This document shows positions 32,126 through 40,916 of a stretch of DNA of 64,000 nt, piece by piece. A program made the translations under genes and the position numbers. Every line of letters begins with the position of its first letter. Position 1 is the stretch's first letter. The notes under the pieces were generated by a model. It was not told the DNA's origin. It did no database searches and saw only the letters and a list, made by a program, of their open reading frames with translations. This DNA is from Clostridia bacterium (GTDB taxonomy: Bacteria; Bacillota; Clostridia; Oscillospirales; CAG-272), in NCBI GenBank assembly GCA_017502135.1, contig JAFVVP010000004.1, positions 62,001-126,000 on the forward strand, in the 5' to 3' direction.

Positions 32126-33394
32126 TTACGACAGCATAATTTTTATGATCTCTGCATCGGTTTTTCGCATACCCTCGGCGGCGAGACGGCTGACGTTTTG
32201 AATGGTGTTTTCCACACCCTTGCTGACAATGCCGTCTCCGCCCACGAACTGGCTGCCTTCTCTAAACATCTGCATGCCGAGGATGCCTGCATCTACCGCA
32301 GACACGATCTTTGCGGCACAGCTGGCCTTCGCACCGTCGCAGATGACACCCGAATTAATAGCGAGTGCATTAACTATTGTGTGGGCGATCTCGCGGAATT
32401 TGCCGCCGTACAGATACGTTATGCCGGCGGCCGCACCGCAGCCTGCACTGATGACGCCGCAATAGGCGCTCAGTGGGCCGATGCCGCTCTTCAGATGGAG
32501 CGTTACCAGATTCGATACGGCAAGTGCTCGGTATAACCGTTCTTCGGATGCCCCCAGCTCGCGTGCGTAGATCACAACAGGCACCGAAGCGGTAATCCCT
32601 TGATTGCCGGAGCCGGAATTGATAACGACTGGCTTTTCGCATCCGCCCATACGCGCGTCCGAGGCGGCTGCCGCGTAGGCTTTCGCGCGGGTAAGGACGT
32701 CATTTCCGTTTGCCTTGAGGAGCACTTGTCCGATGCGAGCGCCGTAGCTGTTTTTAAGTCCTTCCTCGGCGATGGCCATGTTGTAGGCAATCTGGCAATC
32801 AAAAATATCCTTTACGTCGGCAGCTTCAAGCATGTCGGCAAAGTCTATGATGCGTTCAACCGTTAAAAGCTCTTTGTCCTCCGATGACTCCGGTGCTTGA
32901 TTTTTCGGCGTGCGGCTGTAAACAGTTTCTCCGTCCCGTGAGATAGAGACGATGTTGGTGTGATTCCCTGCTATTCGGCATGATGCCGTGTGTCCGCCTT
33001 TCGTAAGGGAAATGAAAATATCAAAGAGCGCACCTGATTCCGACTCCTGCACCGTGAAGGCGGCGCTGTTCAAATATGCGGTGATCTGTGCGCGGTTTTC
33101 ATCGGTAACCTCGCTTATGACCAAAAGCTGACGGGCAGGGTCGCCTGCGATGATGCCGGCCGCGGCTGCAGCCTCAAGCCCGCGCAGGCCTCCCGTGTTG
33201 GGCACGACCACGCTTTTTACGTTTTTGATTATGTTGGCGCTGACGCAGATATCCACCGTGTCGGGAAGACAGCCAAGTTCCCGTGCGGCCGCCGCTGCGG
33301 CGTAAGCCACGGCAATGGGCTCCGTGCATCCCATAGCGGGCACAAGTTCCCGCTTCAAAAGGCGAACGTAGGCTTCGTAAATATGTTCTTCCAT
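32126..33394 (-). CDS. L-cysteine desulfidase family protein (UPF0597, CyuA/YhaM-type)
   Basis: Cytosolic enzyme of 422 residues in the UPF0597/serine dehydratase-alpha-like family. In E. coli and methanogens, members split L-cysteine into pyruvate, sulfide and ammonia using a [4Fe-4S] cluster. Family landmarks are 'PAMGCTEPIAVAYAAA', 'VVVPNTGG', 'GKFREIAHTIVNALAINSGVICDGAKASCAAK' (in parts: NALAINSGVICDGAKASCA) and 'SGSGNQGITASVPVV'. The conserved cysteines for the cluster are present (MGCTEP, SAGCGAAAG, ASCAAK). Another small-substrate beta-elimination, for example of serine, cannot be excluded. It has its own promoter, divergent from the citrate synthase operon. Confidence 0.88.
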   Translation of the reverse strand: MEEHIYEAYVRLLKRELVPAMGCTEPIAVAYAAAAAARELGCLPDTVDICVSANIIKNVKSVVVPNTGGLRGLEAAAAAGIIAGDPARQLLVISEVTDENRAQITAYLNSAAFTVQESESGALFDIFISLTKGGHTASCRIAGNHTNIVSISRDGETVYSRTPKNQAPESSEDKELLTVERIIDFADMLEAADVKDIFDCQIAYNMAIAEEGLKNSYGARIGQVLLKANGNDVLTRAKAYAAAASDARMGGCEKPVVINSGSGNQGITASVPVVIYARELGASEERLYRALAVSNLVTLHLKSGIGPLSAYCGVISAGCGAAAGITYLYGGKFREIAHTIVNALAINSGVICDGAKASCAAKIVSAVDAGILGMQMFREGSQFVGGDGIVSKGVENTIQNVSRLAAEGMRKTDAEIIKIMLS

Positions 33395-33424
33395 ATATTT
33401 ACCTCGCGTGTGATCTTTATCATA

Positions 33425-33453
33425 ATTATATCAGAGAACCATGTTTTTTGCAA
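33425..33453 (-). promoter_or_regulatory. Sigma-A promoter of the cysteine desulfidase-like gene
   Basis: On the minus strand TTGCAA (33453-33448), 17-base spacer, TATAAT (33430-33425). Its -35 lies only 7 bases from the -35 of the divergent citrate synthase promoter. Confidence 0.75.
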
Positions 33454-33460
33454 GAACATA

Positions 33461-33489
33461 TTGACATGCGTCCACACTCATGGTATACT
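33461..33489 (+). promoter_or_regulatory. Sigma-A promoter of the citrate synthase-gntR-acn-icd operon
   Basis: TTGACA (33461-33466), 17-base spacer, TATACT (33484-33489). Confidence 0.87.
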
Positions 33490-33498
33490 TGTATACAA
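33489..33498 (+). promoter_or_regulatory. Palindromic operator candidate for the operon's GntR/FCD regulator
   Basis: TTGTATACAA is a perfect 10-bp palindrome at the end of the -10 and over the likely start point. It has the shape of GntR/FCD-family operators (T-n-G-T ... A-C-n-A). The gene at 34940 in the same operon encodes such a regulator, which suggests autoregulation by blocking the start site. Confidence 0.55.
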
Positions 33499-33541
33499 TA
33501 AAAACAACTCGCAGAAATTCATCCAAAAAGGAGAGCGAAGA

Positions 33542-34918
33542 ATGATCGAAATTTCGGAAAAAACAAACCTGCTGGAGCAAAAGAATTACCGTTATCAGCT
33601 GCAGGATGTCGCATCACCGAATCTGTATCGCGAGGTTTATCCGTACGACGAGGTGCCGAAGATCACCTTCAACCACCGCCGCGTACCTCTTTCTATGCCG
33701 CGTGAGATATGGATCACGGACACCACTATGCGTGATGGTCAGCAGTCGGTTGAGCCGTATACCGTAAAGCAGATTGTTGATCTGTATAAGCTTCTCTCGC
33801 GGCTCAGCGGCCCTAAGGGCATCATTCGCCAGAGCGAGTTCTTCGTTTACAGTAAAAAGGATATCGAGGCGCTCGAAGCGTGCCGCGATCTTGGACTCAA
33901 GTTTCCAGAGATCACAACTTGGATCCGCGCCAGCCGCGAAGACTTCAAACTGGTAAAGAGCCTCAATATCAAGGAAACGGGTATTCTCGTCAGTTCTTCG
34001 GATTACCACATCTTTAAAAAGATGAAAATGACGCGCCGTGAGGCGATGAATTTCTATCTCCAAACGGTGTCGGATGCATTCGAAGCGGGCGTTGTGCCGC
34101 GCTGTCATCTGGAGGATATCACGCGCGCCGATTTCTACGGCTTCGTCGTTCCGTTTGTCAATGAACTTATGAAGATGAGCCGCGATGCCGGTATCCCCGT
34201 GAAGATCCGCGCCTGCGATACGATGGGATACGGTGTGCCGTATACGGAGGTTGCGCTTCCTCGAAGCGTCCCCGGCATCATTTACGGTCTTCAGCATTAT
34301 TCCGACGTGCCGAGCGAACAGCTTGAGTGGCACGGTCATAACGATTTCTATAAGGCGGTTTCCAACGCGTCGGCCGCTTGGCTGTACGGCGCATCTGCCG
34401 TCAACTGTTCACTTCTCGGTATCGGTGAGCGAACGGGCAATATTCCGATCGAGGCGATGGTATTCGAGTATGCGTCCCTTCGCGGTACGCTCGACGGCAT
34501 GGATCCGACGGCGATCACCGATATTGCGAACTATTTCCACGAGGAGATCGGTTACAACTTACCGCCTATGACGCCGTTCGTAGGACGCAACTTCAACGTG
34601 ACACGTGCCGGTATTCATGCGGACGGTCTTATGAAGGACGAGGAAATCTACAACATTTTTGATACCAAAACGATTTTGAACCGTGACCCGAGTGTTATGA
34701 TCACGAAGACGTCGGGACTCGCCGGCATCGCTTACTGGATCAATACCACCTACCGCCTCACGGATGCGGATAAGGTCGACAAGCGAGATCCGCTCGTCGT
34801 AGCTATGAAGGAGTGGGTGGATAAAGAGTACGAGGACGGACGTCTTACGATCCTTTCGAACCAGGAACTGGAAGAAAAGATCGCTGAGCTCTCGGGCGGA
34901 CGCTTGGTCATGCACTGA
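33542..34918 (+). CDS. Re-type citrate synthase (isopropylmalate/homocitrate synthase-like)
   Basis: DRE-TIM metallolyase of 458 residues from the ATG at 33542 (AAAAAGGAG before it). The opening 'WITDTTMRDGQQSVEPYT' is the metal- and acyl-CoA-binding start of this superfamily, and 'EWHGHNDFYKAVSNASAAW' holds the HxH metal ligands. It lacks the regulatory LeuA C-terminal domain and is long for homocitrate synthase. Proteins of this kind in Clostridium kluyveri and relatives are Re-citrate synthases. The next enzymes in the operon are aconitase and isocitrate dehydrogenase, and no gltA or leu genes are near, which strongly favours citrate from acetyl-CoA plus oxaloacetate. Homocitrate or isopropylmalate synthesis is the less likely alternative. 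Confidence 0.85.
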   Translation: MIEISEKTNLLEQKNYRYQLQDVASPNLYREVYPYDEVPKITFNHRRVPLSMPREIWITDTTMRDGQQSVEPYTVKQIVDLYKLLSRLSGPKGIIRQSEFFVYSKKDIEALEACRDLGLKFPEITTWIRASREDFKLVKSLNIKETGILVSSSDYHIFKKMKMTRREAMNFYLQTVSDAFEAGVVPRCHLEDITRADFYGFVVPFVNELMKMSRDAGIPVKIRACDTMGYGVPYTEVALPRSVPGIIYGLQHYSDVPSEQLEWHGHNDFYKAVSNASAAWLYGASAVNCSLLGIGERTGNIPIEAMVFEYASLRGTLDGMDPTAITDIANYFHEEIGYNLPPMTPFVGRNFNVTRAGIHADGLMKDEEIYNIFDTKTILNRDPSVMITKTSGLAGIAYWINTTYRLTDADKVDKRDPLVVAMKEWVDKEYEDGRLTILSNQELEEKIAELSGGRLVMH

Positions 34919-34939
34919 TCGGGAAGGACGGAATATTGT

Positions 34940-35602
34940 ATGAACGCAAATAATAAGAGCACTACCCGCGCCGATCTGGTGTTTGAAGCACTGGAGGGGG
35001 ATATTCTCAGCGGAAAGTATCAGCCCGGAGATCTTCTCACCGAAGTGAAACTGTGCGAGCGGATGGGCGTGAGCCGAACGCCCGTACGAGAGGCGCTACA
35101 CCGCCTCATGCAGGAGGGCCTCGTCCGCGAAACGACGCACGGCATGGTTGTGCGCGGTGTTACGTATCAGGACCTTATAGATATTTACGAGATCCGTCAG
35201 CGCATCGAAGGATACGCTACCAGACTGTGCGCTGAACGTATTACCGACGAGCAGCTCCGTGAACTCCGTGAGGTCGTTGAATTGCAGGACTTCTACACGG
35301 CGCGCGGCGGTGCCGCCCATATAAGAGATACGGATACGCTCTTTCACGAATTCCTTTATCGTTATTGCGGCAGCGAGATACTGGGCACTATGCTGAGTGA
35401 ACTGCACCGTAAAGTACAGCGCTTCAGAAAATCGTCGGTGGAAAATCCCGATCGTGCGCGTGTTGCCGTCAAGGAGCACGCGGATATTCTCCGTGCACTT
35501 GAAGAGCATAACGGAGATGAAGCGGAGCGCTTGGCCATCCTCCATATAGAAAATGCCAAGGGCGGCATCGTACCCGTAACAGCCGCTACTCTACATAAAT
35601 AA
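34940..35602 (+). CDS. GntR-family transcriptional regulator, FCD (FadR) subfamily
   Basis: Cytosolic DNA-binding regulator, 220 residues. The N-terminal winged helix (about 8-75) contains 'LSGKYQPGDLLTEVKLCERMGVSRTPVREALHRL' (in parts: KLCERMGVSRTPVREALHRL). The C-terminal FCD all-helical ligand domain (about 85-205) has a metal-binding-type histidine pattern ('DTLFHEFLYRY', 'EHADILRALEEHN'). FCD regulators usually sense carboxylic acids. Here citrate, isocitrate or 2-oxoglutarate would be logical, because the gene sits between citrate synthase and aconitase. The palindrome at 33489-33498 is the proposed operator. Confidence 0.92.
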   Translation: MNANNKSTTRADLVFEALEGDILSGKYQPGDLLTEVKLCERMGVSRTPVREALHRLMQEGLVRETTHGMVVRGVTYQDLIDIYEIRQRIEGYATRLCAERITDEQLRELREVVELQDFYTARGGAAHIRDTDTLFHEFLYRYCGSEILGTMLSELHRKVQRFRKSSVENPDRARVAVKEHADILRALEEHNGDEAERLAILHIENAKGGIVPVTAATLHK

Positions 35603-35620
35603 TCACGAAAGTGTGAAACA

Positions 35621-37546
35621 ATGGGACTTACGATTGCACAAAAAATTATCAAAGAGCATTTGATTGAGGGTGAAATGGTCGCCGGGCAGGAGATTGCTCT
35701 CAAAATCGATCAAACGCTGACGCAGGACGCAACAGGCACGATGGCGTATCTTGAATTTGAGGCTATCGGAATTTCGCGTGTTAAAACGGAACTCAGCGTT
35801 GCCTATATCGACCACAATACACTTCAGTCCGGCTTCGAAAATGCCGACGACCACCGCTACATTCAATCCGTTGCAAGAAAGCACGGTATCCGCTTCTCCC
35901 GCCCTGGTAACGGTATCTGCCATCAGGTGCATCTTGAGCGCTTCGGTAAGCCGGGCAAGACGCTCATTGGCTCCGATAGCCACACGCCCACGGGCGGCGG
36001 CATCGGCATGCTGGCGTTCGGCGCGGGCGGTATGGACGTGGCTGTTGCCATGGGCGGCGGTGTATATCACATCACCATGCCCAAAATGATCAAGGTGAAC
36101 TTGACTGGCAAACTCTCTCCGTGGGTGAGCGCGAAGGACGTAAGTCTGGAAATCCTGCGCATCCTCTCCGTCAAGGGCGGTGTCGGCTATATTATCGAGT
36201 GGGGCGGCGAAGGCGTCAAGACGCTGTCCGTACCCGAACGAGCCACTATCACCAACATGGGTACCGAACTTGGCGCCACGACCTCCATTTTTCCGTCTGA
36301 CGAGGCGACGAGAGCATTCCTTGCCGCCGAAGGCAGGGAAGAGGATTATACCCCCCTCGAGAGCGATCCCGATGCCGTATACGACCGCGTGATTGATATT
36401 GACCTTTCCTCGCTTGAGCCGCTTTTGGCTTGCCCGCACAGCCCTGATAATATCAAAAAAGCAAGCGAGCTTTCCGATATGAAGGTAGATCAGGTGTGCA
36501 TCGGCTCGTGCACCAATTCGTCTCTCCGTGATATGCTGCGCGTTGCCGCGATTCTGAAGGGAAAGAAGATCCACGATTCCGTCAGTCTTTCCATCTCTCC
36601 CGGATCAAAGCAGGTGCTTTCTATGCTCGCCGACTGCGGTGCTCTTACCGACATGATTGCCGCAGGCGCACGCATTCTCGAGTGCGCGTGCGGTCCTTGC
36701 ATCGGCATGGGCTTCTCGCCGCATTCCGCCGGTGTGTCCCTCAGAACCTTTAACCGCAATTTTGAGGGAAGAAGCGGCACCAAAGACGCGCAAGTCTATC
36801 TGGTTTCGCCCGAGATTGCCGCCGCATCGTCGCTCACGGGATACATCACTGATCCGAGAATGCTTGGCGATTATCCCGAGATTACCGTACCCGATGCTTT
36901 CAAGATCAACGACACAGCCGTCCTTATGCCCGCAGACGAGAACGAGGCGGCGGACGTCGAGGTCGTGCGCGGGCCGAACATCAAACCGCTCCCCGATGCC
37001 CGTCCGCTCACGGACACGATCACGGCTCCCTTGACCCTTAAGGTTGGCGACAACATCACCACCGATCATATCATGCCCGCCGGTGCGAAGATTCTGCCGT
37101 ACCGCTCCAATATTCCATATCTGTCAAAATTCTGCTTTTCCGTGTGCGATGAGAACTTTGCAGAGCGTGCTCTTTTGGCAGGTAACTCAATCATCGTCGG
37201 CGGATCCAACTACGGCCAGGGCTCATCGCGTGAACACGCCGCGCTCGTTCCGCTTTATCTGGGTGTCCGTATTGTCGTAGCAAAGAGCTTTGCACGTATC
37301 CACGTGGCAAATCTCATAAACACCGGTATTCTGCCACTCACTTTCCAAAACCCCGACGACTATGAGAAACTCACCGAGGGCGATGAGCTTGAACTCTGTG
37401 GCCTTACAGAGGCGATAAAGACGGGCGAAGTTACGCTCACGGATAAGACGAACGGCGAGAAAATTCCGCTCACGTGCGACTTCTCCGAGCGGCAGATCGA
37501 TATGCTCCTCGCCGGCGGCCTTCTGAAATACACAGCCGGTAAATAA
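35621..37546 (+). CDS. Aconitate hydratase
   Basis: [4Fe-4S] hydro-lyase isomerising citrate to isocitrate; 641 residues, the shorter clostridial/mitochondrial-like type with swivel domain at the C-terminus. Landmarks are 'GSDSHTPTGGGIGMLAFGAGG' (in parts: SDSHTPTGGGIGMLAFGAGG), the cluster cysteine in 'IGSCTNSSLRDM', and the CxxC pair in 'LECACGPCIGMG'. Substrate residues lie in 'GSNYGQGSSREHAALVP' and 'NITTDHIMPAG'. It lies 18 bases after gntR and 18 before icd, so it is in the same operon. Confidence 0.95.
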   Translation: MGLTIAQKIIKEHLIEGEMVAGQEIALKIDQTLTQDATGTMAYLEFEAIGISRVKTELSVAYIDHNTLQSGFENADDHRYIQSVARKHGIRFSRPGNGICHQVHLERFGKPGKTLIGSDSHTPTGGGIGMLAFGAGGMDVAVAMGGGVYHITMPKMIKVNLTGKLSPWVSAKDVSLEILRILSVKGGVGYIIEWGGEGVKTLSVPERATITNMGTELGATTSIFPSDEATRAFLAAEGREEDYTPLESDPDAVYDRVIDIDLSSLEPLLACPHSPDNIKKASELSDMKVDQVCIGSCTNSSLRDMLRVAAILKGKKIHDSVSLSISPGSKQVLSMLADCGALTDMIAAGARILECACGPCIGMGFSPHSAGVSLRTFNRNFEGRSGTKDAQVYLVSPEIAAASSLTGYITDPRMLGDYPEITVPDAFKINDTAVLMPADENEAADVEVVRGPNIKPLPDARPLTDTITAPLTLKVGDNITTDHIMPAGAKILPYRSNIPYLSKFCFSVCDENFAERALLAGNSIIVGGSNYGQGSSREHAALVPLYLGVRIVVAKSFARIHVANLINTGILPLTFQNPDDYEKLTEGDELELCGLTEAIKTGEVTLTDKTNGEKIPLTCDFSERQIDMLLAGGLLKYTAGK

Positions 37547-37564
37547 GAAAGAGACGGAACGAAC

Positions 37565-38764
37565 ATGCAAAAAATTCAAATGAAAACACCGCTCGTCGAG
37601 ATGGACGGCGACGAAATGACGCGAATCCTTTGGAAGCAAATCAAGGACGAACTGATTCTGCCTTTCGTGGATCTGAAGACCGAATACTATGATCTCGGCC
37701 TGCCCGAGCGCGAGCGCACGAAGGATCAGGTAACGATCGACGCTGCAAACGCCAACAAAAAATACGGTGTTGCCGTTAAATGTGCCACCATCACGCCCAA
37801 CAAACAGCGCGTGGAGGAGTATAACCTCACCGAGATGTGGAAGAGCCCGAACGGCACGATCCGTGCTGTCCTTGACGGAACGGTGTTCCGTACGCCTATC
37901 CTCATAGACAGTATCAAACCCGCCGTCCGTAACTGGAAGCGTCCGATCACGATCGCGCGCCACGCGTACGGCGACGTTTACAAGTCCACCGAGTACCGCG
38001 TGCCGGGAGAGGGAAAAGCGGAACTTATGTTCACCGCCAAGGACGGAACCCGGTACCGTCAGACGATCTACGATTTTGAGTGCAGCGGCGTTCTTCAGGG
38101 TCAGTACAACAAGGACACCTCTATCCGTTCGTTTGCACATTCGTGCTTTCAATATGCGATCAATACGAAGCAGGATCTGTGGTTCTCGACGAAGGACACG
38201 ATCTCCAAGCAGTACGACCAAACCTTCAAACTCATCTTTGAGGAGATTTATGAAAGCGAGTACAAGGACGAGTTCGGAAAACTCGGCATCGAGTATTTTT
38301 ACACGCTGATCGACGATGCGGTAGCCCGCGTTATTCGCAGTGAGGGCGGTTTCATCTGGGCGTGCAAGAACTACGACGGTGACGTCATGAGCGATATGGT
38401 CTCGACGGCGTTCGGCTCGCTCGCTATGATGACCTCCGTTTTGGTATCTCCCGACGGGAACTACGAGTACGAAGCGGCGCACGGCACGGTTACGCGTCAC
38501 TATTACCGTTATCTCAAGGGTGAGGAGACATCGACCAACCCCATGGCGACGATCTTTGCCTGGACGGGCGCACTCCGCAAGAGAGGTGAACTGGACGGAC
38601 TTTCCGATCTCAGGGCTTTTGCGGATAAACTCGAAGCCGCCTGCATTAAAACGCTTGACGACGGCATCATGACGAAGGACCTCGCCGGACTCGTCGACGA
38701 TACGGCGAAGGTGAAAGCGGTCAACAGCCTTGCATTTTTGAAGGCGATCAGAGACAGAATGTGA
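37565..38764 (+). CDS. icd: NADP-dependent isocitrate dehydrogenase, type II (eukaryote-like)
   Basis: Oxidatively decarboxylates isocitrate to 2-oxoglutarate with NADP+; 399 residues. It belongs to the homodimeric type II subfamily shared with eukaryotic cytosolic/mitochondrial enzymes rather than the E. coli Icd type. This is shown by '[18 protein letters not shown]', '[15 protein letters not shown]', '[18 protein letters not shown]', '[17 protein letters not shown]' and '[14 protein letters not shown]'. It supplies 2-oxoglutarate for glutamate synthesis; no 2-oxoglutarate dehydrogenase is in the window. Last gene of the operon. Confidence 0.96.
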   Translation: MQKIQMKTPLVEMDGDEMTRILWKQIKDELILPFVDLKTEYYDLGLPERERTKDQVTIDAANANKKYGVAVKCATITPNKQRVEEYNLTEMWKSPNGTIRAVLDGTVFRTPILIDSIKPAVRNWKRPITIARHAYGDVYKSTEYRVPGEGKAELMFTAKDGTRYRQTIYDFECSGVLQGQYNKDTSIRSFAHSCFQYAINTKQDLWFSTKDTISKQYDQTFKLIFEEIYESEYKDEFGKLGIEYFYTLIDDAVARVIRSEGGFIWACKNYDGDVMSDMVSTAFGSLAMMTSVLVSPDGNYEYEAAHGTVTRHYYRYLKGEETSTNPMATIFAWTGALRKRGELDGLSDLRAFADKLEAACIKTLDDGIMTKDLAGLVDDTAKVKAVNSLAFLKAIRDRM

Positions 38765-38802
38765 TTACCATGCTTTCACACAATAAAAGGATAAAAGGAA
38801 AT

Positions 38803-38834
38803 GCCCGCGTCTTAGGCGCGGGTGTTTTCTTGTT
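38803..38834 (+). terminator. Intrinsic terminator after icd
   Basis: CCCGCG (38804-38809), loop TCTTAGG, CGCGGG (38817-38822), then TGTTTTCTTGTT. Short but GC-rich stem. Confidence 0.75.
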
Positions 38835-38835
38835 C

Positions 38836-38864
38836 TTGTAATTTTATGAAATATGTGCTACAAT
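38836..38864 (+). promoter_or_regulatory. Sigma-A-like promoter of the large membrane protein gene
   Basis: TTGTAA (38836-38841), 17-base spacer, TACAAT (38859-38864). The -35 is imperfect. Confidence 0.55.
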
Positions 38865-38937
38865 AATATGGAAAAGATGATCGTGATGTGTCTTTTTAAT
38901 GGAAGATTACTCTGGTCAAAAAACGGGGGGATTTGTA

Positions 38938-40764
38938 ATGCAGAAGAAACGCTTTTTTGGTGCCGTGGAATGGACACTTTTGATTGGTGCCATCGGTGCT
39001 TCCATACTCCTTTTGTCATACATTACGCTTTACAGTGATGACTACCAGTATGCTACTTATTTTTACGGCGGCCTGCGTGGCTTTTGGGACAAGACGGTTG
39101 AACACTATCTTACCGTGAACGGCCGTGCTTTGATCCACTTTTTTGCTGAAGTCTTTTTGATTTTCGGCACAAAGCTCTACGCGATCGTTTTTCCTTTTAT
39201 GATGGCGTTTTCATTTTTTCTTGCACACAAAGTGCAGAATGAAAATACGCGCCAATTTTCCCCACTGGCTGTAGCTGTGCCCCTATGTCTTTTCCTTGCC
39301 TTGCCCGTCGTTTATCTCAATCAAACTTTTCTTTGGATTGCGGGCTCCTTTAACTACTGCTTCCCGGCTTTACTCGTGTTTGCTTATTTTGCCGCCGAGC
39401 AGCGCGCTGTCGCGGGGCGGGGCATTTGGCTTTCTTGCCTTTTGGGCTTTTTCGCAGGTGCCACCACGGAGCAAAACGGTCTTATGGCGCTCGTCGGCGG
39501 ATCTCTGATCGCAATTATCGGTATTCTTCGGGCGCCGCGTAAAAAACGCCCTTTTCGATCTCTTTGTTCCGTTTTGTTTGTTCTTGCGGGTTATCTCTCT
39601 GTTATGCTTTCCCCCGGCACGTTCAGCCGTGTTTCTTTCGACGGGGAGGACGTTGGACTCTTATCGGTTATCTTAAATCCCGGGCTTCTTGCCCGTCGCT
39701 TTTATTCTGTCATGGCGTATTTCTGCGGGACAGATCGATCTATGCCCGGCGCTACCTTTCTGTTAACAGTCCTGATTCTCCTTTTGAGCTTCCTGCCGAT
39801 CATTTGTGGCTCAAAAAGACTTCGCCCGCTTTTAATCGGTCTTCCCGTTGCCGCGTCTTATCTTATGCTTTTGTTTTTCGGTAACGGCAAACTGACGGCA
39901 GGTATTCTGCAGCTCATCGTGTGCGGATACCTTGCTTTTGCAGGTATCCTTCTTCTCTTTGAGCGCGAGTTTTCAACGAGCGGCGTGTTCCTTATAGCAG
40001 GTCTTGCATCCATCGGGATAATGGTTTTCACCAATCTCGGTGCATACCGCACCGTCGTCCCCACGCTCATTATGCTGATTGCCGTGATCGTGCGCTTGTG
40101 CGAGGTTTATTTTGAGCGCGTACCGCAACTTTGGCGGGTAGTGATCGGTGTAGTTGTGATCATGCTTTGTGCATTGGCGGCTTTGCCCACTTTCCGAGGT
40201 TATCGAGTCAACAGTGTCGTCGCCGAACAAAACGAGGCGGCCATTGCTGAAGGGCTTAAAACGGGAGAAATCACCCTTTGCACGGATTATCTTGACACCT
40301 ACCGTCATACCTTGATGTTTGAAGGCGGCTATTTCTTCACCCAATTCCGCCTTTGTTACGGTATTCCATCCGATATGCCTGTTCACCTTGAGGGGGAGCA
40401 TTTCGCACATTGGCCTGTCGTAATGGATGAAATCACTTTCCGTAATCACGCTATGATGACCAATTCTGTTCTGTATCTTCCTATGCGAGAGCTCATCGAG
40501 TTTTACGGTGCCTCGTTCGTGTGGGATTTTGAACGCGGAACTGGATTCTATATAAACCGCGGCGGTGAGCAGTATTATCTTTCAAGGATTGATAACACGA
40601 TCAAAAGGCTTTCGGACGGTGAAGTAGTAACGGATGAGTGTTACACAATAGGCGTGACCGATCGCGACTATATGGAAATCCACGCAGCAGCCGATTTCTT
40701 CGGATTCACGTACACGTTCGATTGGCAGACCGTTACCGTTTTTCCGGAAGTGATAAACGAATAA
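38938..40764 (+). CDS. Polytopic membrane protein (DUF6056-like, GT-C-type pattern) with C-terminal extracytosolic domain
   Basis: Membrane protein of 608 residues from the ATG at 38938 (GGGGGGA before it). About twelve TM segments span residues ~5-415. After TM1, 'LYSDDYQYATYFYGG' and 'YLTVNGRALIHFFAE' form the acidic and NGR pattern of DUF6056 and other GT-C-like proteins, which suggests glycan or lipid-sugar transfer on the outer face. Residues ~415-608 are extracytosolic. The last ~110 ('SVLYLPMRELIEFYGASFVWD', in parts: LYLPMRELIEFYGASF, and 'YMEIHAAADFFGF') resemble the copper-amine-oxidase N-terminal-like module found on clostridial surface proteins. No enzyme activity can be assigned. 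The gene stands alone between a promoter and a terminator. Confidence 0.7.
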   Translation: MQKKRFFGAVEWTLLIGAIGASILLLSYITLYSDDYQYATYFYGGLRGFWDKTVEHYLTVNGRALIHFFAEVFLIFGTKLYAIVFPFMMAFSFFLAHKVQNENTRQFSPLAVAVPLCLFLALPVVYLNQTFLWIAGSFNYCFPALLVFAYFAAEQRAVAGRGIWLSCLLGFFAGATTEQNGLMALVGGSLIAIIGILRAPRKKRPFRSLCSVLFVLAGYLSVMLSPGTFSRVSFDGEDVGLLSVILNPGLLARRFYSVMAYFCGTDRSMPGATFLLTVLILLLSFLPIICGSKRLRPLLIGLPVAASYLMLLFFGNGKLTAGILQLIVCGYLAFAGILLLFEREFSTSGVFLIAGLASIGIMVFTNLGAYRTVVPTLIMLIAVIVRLCEVYFERVPQLWRVVIGVVVIMLCALAALPTFRGYRVNSVVAEQNEAAIAEGLKTGEITLCTDYLDTYRHTLMFEGGYFFTQFRLCYGIPSDMPVHLEGEHFAHWPVVMDEITFRNHAMMTNSVLYLPMRELIEFYGASFVWDFERGTGFYINRGGEQYYLSRIDNTIKRLSDGEVVTDECYTIGVTDRDYMEIHAAADFFGFTYTFDWQTVTVFPEVINE

Positions 40765-40784
40765 TGTTTTGTTTTAGTACAAAA

Positions 40785-40823
40785 ACAAAAGGCTCAGAAT
40801 CTTATGATTCTGAGCCTTTTTGC
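40785..40823. terminator. Bidirectional terminator between the membrane protein gene and the transporter gene
   Basis: AAAAGGCTCAGAATC (40787-40801), loop TTAT, GATTCTGAGCCTTTTT (40806-40821). A- and T-runs on both sides serve the two convergent units, including the long minus-strand fumarate operon. Confidence 0.93.
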
Positions 40824-40916
40824 GAGTAATGAATGCGTTAAAGGAGTTATGCGTCAGATCGCCGTTTCGTCAGTGCGATAGATCTGCTGTTTCCTATCAG
40901 AATGCAGGACAATCAA

